A stretch of 64,000 nt of DNA from Suillus spraguei (Eukaryota > Basidiomycota > Agaricomycetes > Boletales > Suillaceae), in NCBI GenBank assembly GCA_016800925.1, contig JABCPU010000005.1, positions 124,001 to 188,000 on the forward strand. Direction: 5' to 3'. The translations under genes were made by a program, and so were the position numbers. Positions 12,901-22,238 of the stretch are shown here, piece by piece. How positions within the stretch are numbered: position 1 is the first letter of the stretch; every line of letters starts with the position of its first letter. The notes below the pieces were generated by a model that was not told the origin of the DNA, did not search any database, and was given only the letters and a program-made list of their open reading frames with translations.

Positions 12901-13411
12901 AATTCATCGATTCATCAAATTCTCGCAGATTCGCGCATGTTTCATCCAGAGGTTCTCCCTGATACGGTGTGCTGCAGAAAGAAAATTACCATTGTAACTG
13001 GCTGTGGACATGGAAAAATGAGGAGTCAGTGCAAAGTACTGCGATTTCAAATTCATTACTATCGTGACGGTTCAGAAAGCTACAGATTGGGGTTCCCGGT
13101 AAGTTATGAATCATTTAGTGATGCAAGAATAAGGAATTTAATACTGAGCGAGGCTGAGACATTGTCAGTTGAATTGATGGTCCGTCGAGAGAATCATGTG
13201 CAAAGAAGCTGCAGCGCAGTTGAAATACTGTTCAACTGACTATCGGAAACCTCATATAGACAAACATGATCATACACCTTATATACATATAAGGTTCAGA
13301 AATGCCGATCTTATTATTTCCTGTTTACATCTATTTATTCTGGGTGATACATACTCGTCGTTGGGCAGTTCAATAATATTTGAAATCTTGTTCTCGATAT
13401 CGTGTTAGTGG
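9924..13411. other. gene-free, AT-rich stretch
   Basis: No coding gene is supported. A 121-codon frame at 12874-13239 has no recognisable motif and is probably chance. An imperfect tandem duplication lies at about 12320-12485 and is listed separately. No tRNA-like cloverleaf was seen. Confidence 0.3.
12315..12487. repeat. imperfect tandem duplication, unit about 85-90 bp
   Basis: Two neighbouring units share GAGCAATTGCAT/GAGCAATTACAT, GCGTCTGATAAG, AAGATGGTT, the TTGTTGTCGCGACCC/TTGCTGTTGTGACCC segment and a TCAATATT/CATATTAAAT end. Divergence is about 25 percent, so it is an old local duplication without coding content. Confidence 0.5.
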
Positions 13412-13493
13412 ATCACGAGTACGAGTCCCAGTCACTATCATGGGATCCGACGATCAGATGATAGATCCCATCAGTGATACCGGGACTCGTGAT
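13412..13493. repeat. inverted repeat (hairpin) upstream of the DUF2235 gene
   Basis: The left arm ATCACGAGT..CGAGTCCCAGT and CACTATCATGGGATC (13412-13447) pairs with GATCCCATCAGTGATACC and GGGACTCGTGAT (13464-13493), with a loop of about 16 nt. It lies about 110 bp before the ATG at 13606. A small fold-back element or a regulatory palindrome are both possible. Confidence 0.55.
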
Positions 13494-13605
13494 AACTTCT
13501 CCAGACTTATTTAAACGCACTGGCAGCAACTGTTTCGATGAACTAAATCACTCCCCAAGCATAAACACATATCATCTTCCAGTCGCTTAATCTTTACAAA
13601 GCAAA

Positions 13606-16285
13606 ATGACAAGAATGCTTTTGATATTTTGTGATGGGACGGCATGGACGGTAACCTGTCGCACCACCGTCCTGGTAAGGAGTATTCTTGTCTTTGACAT
13701 CGTTCAACGGGTCCATTCTTTTCGTCGCAAGCTGATTCCAAACGTATCATTGCAGGTATTCCACACTCAGGCACCCGTAGTAAAATTTTTCAGATCATTA
13801 TGCTCTCTACTTACATAGCGTGTACTAGTTCCTGAAGGCGGCGGGAACCAGCAGTTCCCAACGAATGTTATCCGTCTCTGTAAGTCATCTATTGGTATTT
13901 TGCAGTACAACCTTACAATAAATACAAGCACGATCCGTCAAACCTGAGACTGGGTAAGCAATCAATTGATACCTTTCCAACAATCAATCTCACGTCAGTG
14001 TAGCGGAGGGAAGAAGCAGATCGTATTTTACCAAAGTGGAGTTGGTTCGGAGGCAACTTTCAAAGGCGATCCAGTGACAGGGACCACGGCTTGCGTGAGT
14101 AGTCTAAAGCCGGAAGCTTGCCAAACTTACAGGATCATCATGCGACTCAGAGGCGCTGGGAACTGCAGTCGGTGGGTCCCTTTTTCTTTCTTGCACGGCA
14201 GGATGACGAGACTCTGCTGTTTGTCAATGTTCTCCAGCCAGCAAAATTCGCGATGCATATGCATTCCTCGCTCAGAATTATGAGGATGGCGATGAAATTT
14301 GCATTTTTGGGTGAATTTCTTTTGGTATCTGTTCACACACACACTAATTTATCGTTTGACAGATTTTCCAGGTGACATTGACTACGTTTCTCGCGAGAAC
14401 TGGCTCTAACCTTGAGAATGGTTGTTCAGAGGCGCTTATACGGCGAGAAAGCCATCTGGATTGATTGTAAGGAACTCCAAGTATCATAATTTTTTCCGCG
14501 TTACACAAATGTTGTAGGATCGCATCGGGTTGCTGAAACGAGTCGATCTTGGTTATTTCTTCCTGATCTGGCGTCAGCTTGTAGACGGCAAAACCCCTAC
14601 CATCCCAAGTGGCACCCGATTTCCAAGAATCAAGTGAGAATCTATTATGTCTTTTCTAACCTTGCGTAATTCCCCTAAAAGGTGTGTTGGTGTGTGGGAC
14701 ACAGTTGGGTCAGTTTACAAAACTATCGATGCGCTCGACATCAAGGATACCAGTCTCCCGGCAACCATCGATGTCGCGCTTCATGGACTTTCGCTCCAAG
14801 AGAACAGAAAGAAATTCCTACCTACGCTATGGACCATACCCCAAGGTGGATTGCGTGCCAATCAGATTCTGAAACAGGTAAATGCTTCGAGTTGCCATTA
14901 GCTTCACCGCTGAGCTTGCTGCAGGTATGGTTCCCAGGAGCCCATTCCGATGTAGGTGGCGGTTATCAGCGTCGTGAACTTCAAGACATTGCTCTTTTCT
15001 GGATGGCGGTGCGTGAAGTTCTTTGATTGAAAATTTTCAGTTCTTTATTGACCCATAGGGAGAGATCAAATCCTTCGTTGAGCTAGATCTCGTATTCTTG
15101 CGATCGACAAGGCAGCAGAAACCAGAGCCATGGGGAACCTCTCAGCCCCACAATGCGTACATGGAAACACCCTTCGCATTGAGGCCTGTTGTTGGTCATG
15201 AGACCCGTCTTGAGAGTGAACAGATCACCCCGACCTCTATATTCCACAAGAGTCTCGAGTTCTCCCCTCAAAATCTCACATCCAAGGACTACATGGTCAC
15301 TACCACCATCATTCAGCAGAAATTCGGATCAGGATTTCATTACATCTATCCTCCTTTGAACGAATTCGAGGCGTATTGCAAGAACAACTGGGACACAACA
15401 CTGCCGGTACGTGGTGCATAACTATTCACTTTTGGTCTCTCATTGTTCCGGCTCTGCAGACTGACCCACAGCCTCCTATCTTCGACAACCCGGGCGATGT
15501 CATCCAGCCAACGGTATACTGGGTGGGAAGCATTGTTCTTCTCCGTGTTCTTAGCTGATAACACATGGCGTGGAAGACTGCAGGTACCCATGGCTTACTA
15601 CCGCCTTTAGCCATTCAAGGAGGCCACGAGTCAGATGGCAAACTTCTTTATGTTGCGCGTGCTCCGTATAAGGTAAGCTAAATATATCATACTGATTTGA
15701 GGAGTCTCAACTTGCACTTGGGCAACTGTGCAGCATGGTATTCGTAAGTTTCAATCCTAGCACATAGGCCATTATTGACATTTCTGTCAAACAAGACCCG
15801 GGCAAAGCATCTTTGAATTTCATGTACATCAGCTACGATGGCAAAGAAATCATTGTATGGTTGCTCCAGCATTTCAACCTGTGTTTTGTCTCAACTTCTT
15901 CATCAGATATACGACGAATTTCAACTTCTCGTGGGAGATAAGGGGTCCGTTTCCTGGGTTTTGGTTAACGGCCGATTCTCTCACGACAAACTGAACGGTG
16001 CTATTGCTGTGCTGTAGGTCTACACCCCAAAGGCGTGTCTTCTCTTTCCTAACATTACTTATGATCATTCAGTGGGGGGTGGACACGGATGGAGAACCCC
16101 TTTATATTGCCCAAATAGCTCATAACGGAGGTGTTCATTGTGGCAAAGTCAGAGACAATGGCCATGGTCAGTGGGTACTCAGCGCTCCTTGAACCCAGTT
16201 TTAATTGCCTTCTCTTGCAGCTCATATTCCATTCAGTGGCTCCGAAATTTTTGGAGAAAGCTATAACGTTCTTGTATTCTCTTGA
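13606..16285 (+). CDS. DUF2235 (Tle1-like) alpha/beta-hydrolase with C-terminal DM9-like module
   Basis: The start MTRMLLIFCDGT is the canonical DUF2235 opening, followed by VPEGGGNQQFPTNVIRL, QIVFYQSGVGSEATF, ALGTAV/ASKIRDAYAFLAQNY and the nucleophile elbow IFGFSRGAYTARK. Then come KCVGVWDTVGSVYKTIDAL, PGAHSDVGGGY (conserved Asp/His region) and PWGTSQPHNAY. This is the fold of Tle1-type lipases. From 15577 on, two DM9/DUF3421-like repeats follow: GLLPPLAIQGGHESDGKLLY to YDEFQLLVG, and GVDTDGEPLYIAQIAH to FGESYNVLVFS. Supported exons: 14282-14310 (end of a longer exon), 14363-14371, 14430-14466, 14518-14633, 14682-14877, 14925-15008, 15059-15406, 15460-15522, 15577-15672, 15734-15743, 15796-15854, 15907-16010 or so, 16073-16166, 16221-16285. 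Exons between 13650 and 14100 are unresolved, and the phase does not close at about 14097 and possibly in the G run at 16074. Role inferred as an intracellular lipase/esterase with a carbohydrate-binding tail. Confidence 0.75.
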
Positions 16286-16974
16286 AGTGCGTTTCAGAGT
16301 TTGAGCTTGTCCGACAGTGCCAAAGAATTCTTGTAACACCAAAGAGTTGCCTCCATGATTGTGTATAAGCTGTCTTATGCTGGTTTACATTACCGTGTCC
16401 GGTTCACATGTACAAATATGCAGAATGATCAATTGTTGCTTGACTGTGAAGATTGTGAGATATCGACTTGCGGAAGGGTCTGAAACAATACGTCTTATAA
16501 ATAAGACATCGCGTCACATCAAGTTCTGATTTTTCATCATTATTCTCCCCTCTTACTGAGAGTCCCCCGGTTTTCGTCCTGCTAGTGAAAAACTCTTAAC
16601 ACGTGAGTTTTTGACACGTGTTATTAGCTACAGCTATTTCCGAATCGATAGGCCAAAATCGATTTTACACAACTCACCGACTTTGTTTATCTTTGGAGTA
16701 CTATTAGTTACCACTAGTTTGTGCACTCCCTACATCTCGTGCACTGCTCAAAACAACACTTTTCTACTATTAATCTTCAAACTAATACATGCATATGAAT
16801 CAATAAATCATAAGTACACCCTACGAACTCGAATGGACCCAATCTAATAACAAACAAACAAAAGAGATTTTTTTTGGTGGTGACGTCACTCTCGCTGCCA
16901 TAGCGGAGTTTTAAATTTGAACACGCTACCGGTAACGCATCTGAACATATGGGTGAGTAGGATGGCACGCACTC
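16286..16974. other. gene-free spacer
   Basis: A short inverted pair AACACGTG/CACGTGTT with a 9-nt loop lies at 16597-16623. Otherwise nothing was recognised. A T8 run sits at 16868. Confidence 0.3.
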
Positions 16975-17735
16975 GAGTTGCTGGGACGCAGTAACGTCCC
17001 AGAAATTCTGATAAAGAGGCTCGCATTCAAGCTGCTGTCCACGATGCCTTGAATGGTGTTTCCGGATTGCTGCTATAGCTCACAAGGTGAGCACTCCCTT
17101 AGTTATTGACTTGGATGTAACTCAGTTTTCCTCTAGGTATCCCCGCAGACTGTGTGAGATCGCGCTTCAGTAAATCGTGGCACTCGGAGATCATGACTCA
17201 GTGAATTCCAAGAAAGGGTTTTGGTAGACTGCCATCACAACTCGGATTCTGCAACCCCTCTCCATCACCGAAAACTCCGTGCTCAAATATTCGAGATGGT
17301 GAATGTTTACCCTGCAAGAATTGGGTCCGCCACTTCATTTCTCGTCACGCAGATATCACTGTTGCGAAATCACGAGGCCTGGATTCAAAGCGCGCACAAA
17401 ATTTCAACGAGTTAATGATCACGGAGTATTTTGATATGCGCAAGGCCTTGGATGACAAGCACAAAGGAATTCCACCGGAACTCAACTGAAATGTTGATGA
17501 GAAAGGGTGTCAAATGGGAGGTGGTCGAAAGGGAGACAATTCAAAATTTATCTTCTCGACAAGCAATCGAGAACGCTATCATATTCACAGTGATAACTTA
17601 GAGCTGGTCAATGTGTTTCGGCAGCTAGCGATTCCATTCCTCCGTCATTTATTTTGGCTAATGGCCCCATTAATACTGAATACCAAAATGTTAAAGACAT
17701 CGGAGGGTCAGTTTCGAACTAAATTCCAGTTGTGA
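16975..17735 (+). pseudogene. decayed pogo-like DDE transposase, 5' part only
   Basis: Stop-riddled but readable. There is an N-terminal KEARIQAAVHDALNGV segment and RIAAIAHK, followed by a GT-AG intron (17086-17137) joining to VSPQT. After several stops come KNWVRHFISRHADITVAKSR, YFDMRKALDDKHKGIPPELN and NVDEKGCQMGGGRKGD, then SDNLELV and a DSIPPSFILANGP block. This order (DNA-binding helices, 'NWVxxFxxRH', 'NxDExGxxxGGGRK') is that of basidiomycete pogo/jerky-like DDE-1 transposases. The Asp-Glu of NVDEKG is the first catalytic acidic motif. Everything after about 17735, including the remaining DDE residues, is missing. Confidence 0.65.
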
Positions 17736-18751
17736 ATATAGCCAGTGATTTGTATATACAGTATACCTTCGTTAATGAACGGCCTTTGAAACCGGCTAGT
17801 GTGACGATACCGTGACTTTCCATGACTTTCGTGACTGCACGGTAACTAATAGTAATTAGTCAGAACAACGGGATTAAACGTGCGCCATGGTAGGGGAGGG
17901 AGGCCTCAAACAACAACATGATGGGTCACAATCTACCTGCATGAAGTCAAGGGATCTTGGCCATGTCACTCACTCACTCCATCGTACCGTCAATCGTCCG
18001 CTTCACCTCACGGGTTACATGGTCTGTCATGAAAAAGCCCTCGCAAGCTGGTCGTCCTCGTCCGCTCGCATCTCTTGATGCTTACACGAGTAGTATAGTC
18101 TGCACTACGGGATGCTAATGTTGGCCATCGAGGACACTTTGCAAAAGCGTGGTTTTATGTGTGAAAAGGTACGAGGACCAGACACTCATGCTTCTGAAAG
18201 TCTTACATTTTCCTTGGGCAACCGGATAGCTACAAGACGTCAAATGGCATGGTCTCCTCTTGGATCTCGTGCCTGTCAACACAACTTTTTCATTCGAGGT
18301 CAGAGATAACTATCAGCTCCGAGAGTCGTTGAAAATGCTGAATACAGGTATTCGATGCTTCCTGCTCTCTCGCTTGATGGAATACTGTATTTTGATGTGC
18401 AAGAGACCTCATACGTCGGCGGAAATCAATCCATCAATTAGTGGATTACTGTATATGTTGCTGCTGGCTTTGTAACAGCCAACAACTGTGGCTCCGTGAT
18501 TGCGTATGCACGAAGAGTAATACTTCGTGTGCGTCTTCGGCAGGTCACAGTAAAGCATGGCAGGGCTGTGGTTGCATTGGTACAATGTCAGGCAACTTAT
18601 AATTTTTTTCGCATCCATATCGCAGACTGAGGCGCCAATAAGAAGCCCATAATGTTCCTTGATAATAATAATAAGGTCTACATGGCATCATCCGGTCTAA
18701 GGATAAACACCGCACGGCATTGACTCTGATGCAAAATGTCGAGTTCAAAGT
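17736..18751. other. gene-free stretch with a possible element end
   Basis: TACAGTATACCTTCGTTAAT continuing GAACGGCC at 17757-17785 has the look of a pogo/jerky-type terminal repeat (TA followed by CAG and a TTCGTTAATGAACGG subrepeat), but no partner was found. The remainder shows no supported gene. Confidence 0.25.
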
Positions 18752-21082
18752 CTACGGAAGGAGCAACCACTTCGCAAGAAGCTTCGGGAAATTGGGAGTC
18801 CCCAGTCCAGTGACTGGGTCCCATCCAGGAACAGCGGTGTATCCAGCAGTGCCACATCCTTGATTTCCGCCCATTGTGATATCATTGAAAACACCAGCAA
18901 AGCTTGGCGAATAAATCTTCAAATCGCAACAGTTAATGAGAAAAAGGAAACCGTGATTTGAGGCAGACACTCACAGTTGGATTGATAAATCCTATCGGGC
19001 TCTTTCCAACTGCCAGGCGGGCATCGTTGACCATTGTCAAGATGGATCCACTCACTGGGGAAGAGCACGACGTTCCATAAACCAACCAAAATGCACCATC
19101 AATAGCAACAACGTAGTTCTGTATATTGTTAGCATTGACTGGTATATCTTCAACGACGACAACCTACGGCTCCATTGGCAGCAATGTCAGGGAAGCCACG
19201 GGACTGCAATAGGAGATCGAGATTAGATGCCGTCATTTACAGATTCCACTACTTGAGTAGCACGCACCGTTCCTGAGGCGTTCCAGATATCGGGAGGATA
19301 CTGAGGATAATAATTTGCCAGATAGTACTCGACCGCTGTCTTCTGGTACTCAGGCATCGCAAAGTAGTTACTGAAGCCACCTCCAGAATAAATGACTTGT
19401 TCACAGGCCCCTTCCGGTTCATAGACTGTCGAATTAGGGTTGACCTGAGTAGCGCCAACAGATGTGATGTAGGGGCAAGTTCCTGGGAAACTGGGGTTGA
19501 AGATCGTGCCGGTCAGGGAATAAGTTCCTACGAAGAATATTAAAATCTCGCCACAAGCATACTGAGAAAACTCACCGTTAGGCGTCAGACAGTAGCCACC
19601 GTTTCCAGCAACTCCATAATCACCAGAGCTGTAGAGGACAGTAACACCCATCAAGCCAAGTTTAGCATACTCCGCGCATTGACGGGCAGTATAGAAGGGC
19701 GTCAGGTCAGCTTCGTTGTACGCATAAGATGTCGAGATAACATTAGTAGGGGCCGCAGTGCCGCAATCTTCAGGGCCTTCGTAGCCTCCGCCGTACGGGT
19801 CAGGGTAAATGGCGTCTTGAGTTGGATCATCTCCACCCTCAAAAGTGCAGTACGTGCCATCAATTGCGTCAAGGAAGTTGTTGAAAGAGGCACCTTCACA
19901 CACTGTCAACAATGTTCCAATGCTGCGTGAAGGCACTCACCCTCTACCATATCTCCAGCCTGATATAAGGTGATTGGCTGCGCAGCAGTGACAAGGTTCA
20001 TCGCGTACTCAAGGTCAAGATCAGATTCGCCGTTGTAGTCGAAGCCGGTGTATTCGGTTTGTGCATAGCCTGGTGAAAGGATTACTGTCAGAATTCAAAG
20101 AGCCGTGATTCTAACATACCTCCATCTATTGATATCATGTTGGGTGCGACTCCAACAAGGTCTGCGGAGAAATTGCTCTGAAACATGTCCAGGTCAGGTT
20201 GTAGGTAGGCCTGTGGGGTGTACTCCACTATACGCCAAGTCAACTTCGTGCGCCAAACATTCTGTTGTATAACTTACCGATCCCATAGCTGTTCTTGTCG
20301 CCTGCCAACGGCTCGTAAACTAATCCATACAGAGCCCTCAAACATATTGGGGTTATTTGTTCATCACAATTTTCCAATTGATTCAGGAGAGTCTGGACCT
20401 CTCCGGTGGTCTTTGGGTAAGTGCCTTGTCCCGGCTGTCCGATAGAGCGCCCGATCCCATCGGGGGAACTAGAGCCAGAGCGCCTCGATATTTTAGCATC
20501 AAAATGTACAGTAGGGGTCACGAAGTCGACATGAGACTGGACGTGCTCAGGCAAGTGGTATGAATCGCACGCTACATAACGGGTAAATCTCACGAAACAA
20601 GAAGATCGAGAATACTGCTCACCAACATGCTCTTGGCCAGTTTCATGACCGTATACATGATACTCAGTCTGCAGGAGACGCTCAGCCTCCTCCACTGTGG
20701 CTTGGACTTCGATCCAACCTCTGTTACGAGTAAGCGTGGCACGGGAGGAATCAAAACCATTCTCTTCGAGCCAGGCAAGGACGGCTCCAATACTTTCAAC
20801 GCTAGGCGAAAACTTTCTGAACACTTCTCCAGCAGTCCAGTGTTTACCATATTTCGCAGACTCTGGGTGAGAGACTTCCATTAAGTAGTCACCAATGGCG
20901 TCAATGTTACTCTGCTTCAAAGCAAACCGCAGAGGGATGATAGCCGCATTGTCGTGCTTTCGGTCGTATGACCATCCAGCGGGGATATGCCCACGTCTCT
21001 CATGAAGGCGGTAAGTCGATCGGAACGAGGCAGAAACCAACAGTCCGAGAGCAAGAACCACAAAGGATGGGAGTAGGCGCAT
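18752..21082 (-). CDS. tripeptidyl-peptidase, sedolisin family (S53)
   Basis: Nine exons: 20623-21082, 20278-20571, 20120-20227, 19941-20069, 19576-19893, 19268-19527, 19168-19203, 18975-19118 and 18752-18916. They sum to 638 codons with every junction in phase, 637 aa, the usual size for fungal secreted TPPs. The protein has a signal peptide ([20 protein letters not shown]) and a pro-domain ([17 protein letters not shown]...). The catalytic domain has the acidic pair in [11 protein letters not shown], the oxyanion Asp in [10 protein letters not shown] and the nucleophile in [13 protein letters not shown]-terminal Ca-binding region follows ([11 protein letters not shown] and [14 protein letters not shown]). 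S53 enzymes release tripeptides from N-termini at acidic pH; this one is expected to be exported for nutrient proteolysis. The start at 21082 was chosen because the signal peptide begins there; an upstream in-frame ATG at 21106 adds eight residues. Confidence 0.93.
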
Positions 21083-22238
21083 GCTGACGATTGCGAGCGC
21101 ACTCACCGAGAAAGTCTGTCGGCGATTTATACCATCAAGCGCGGCAAGACGGCTCTCGAAATTCTAGAATTCCGGGTAGAGATAACAAAACAACCATGCG
21201 GGCAGTCGCTACTCGATGAAGAGTCCATATGTGCCATAATGCGTAAGAATACCCATCAGTAGTTGATTGGTCACGATACCCCGACGATCCAATGCTGGAA
21301 TCTGCTCCAAGTGGATTATTTTTCAGGCTTTGCTGTGAAAGTGAGGTTGGCGGGATCAATGTTCACAGGGCGGAGCATGACACTTCCTATTCCGAACGAG
21401 ATATCGCTTTGCATCATGTGCTTGAATGTACCAAATGTGGGCCCGCGGCCGCCTCATGGGCTTAAGCAGGCTCACCATTACCAAAAGTTTCCTGCTGCCG
21501 TCGCGAGGCACGTGAGTTGAACCAACAGCTGATCCTGCAGCAACCCATGCATACCCCAAGGGCCAGGACAATAATAATGCTGGCTCGTCGGACCATAAGT
21601 TTGCAAAGCGAAAGCGAGTTCGAACAATTGGACTATTGATCAGAGCTAGACAGCAAGCGAAGCGAAACCTGAAGCTCACATGTCAAACAGGATGAATTAC
21701 TGAGTCCCAATATTTCGTGGTCTGATTGAATGAGAGAGAGTGCTACACGATCATCTGCTTGTTCCTGGACAGGGCGATCGCGGTACTTACTATGGCCCAC
21801 CATCGTGGCAATCCAGTGGTCACTGACCTGTCCCGTTACCTCCGGGGGTGTGTCGACAAGCCCTCAGTAACCGACACAACGACTTGGCCACTTGGCGCTA
21901 AAACCACCGGCATTAAATCCCATACCAACAACTGTGGTGGGACTTGATTGAAACATTCACTTGGGAGGGGCCCCGGGAGTGCGAGGTATTGATACATTCA
22001 ATGATGCTGACTTGAAACAAGAGTATTATAGTGCAATTACTAAAGGACACGGTGAATGCCGTTGTTTAAAGGTGACACTGAATGTGACTTCAAGCTAGCT
22101 AAGTTCAGCGCTTCAGCGCTCAGCACTTCTTCAAGCAATATTAATATTCCTAACAAAACCAACTATAACGAGTCAAACAATCACTAGAACCCGACATCCT
22201 AGCCCAAAAGTCCATAATAAATCCCAACTCCAAACTCC
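21083..22238. other. spacer between tail-to-head minus-strand genes
   Basis: Contains the promoter side of the peptidase gene and the downstream side of the arrestin gene. No gene is supported. A CAGCGCTTCAGCGCTCAGC cluster lies at 22105-22123 (see repeats). Confidence 0.3.

Noticed and set aside
12874..13239. 121-codon frame in a gene-empty region
   Set aside because: No motif, no plausible splice partners and no resemblance to a known family.
20218..20884. Plus-strand frames inside the peptidase gene
   Set aside because: Antisense shadows of well-supported sedolisin exons.
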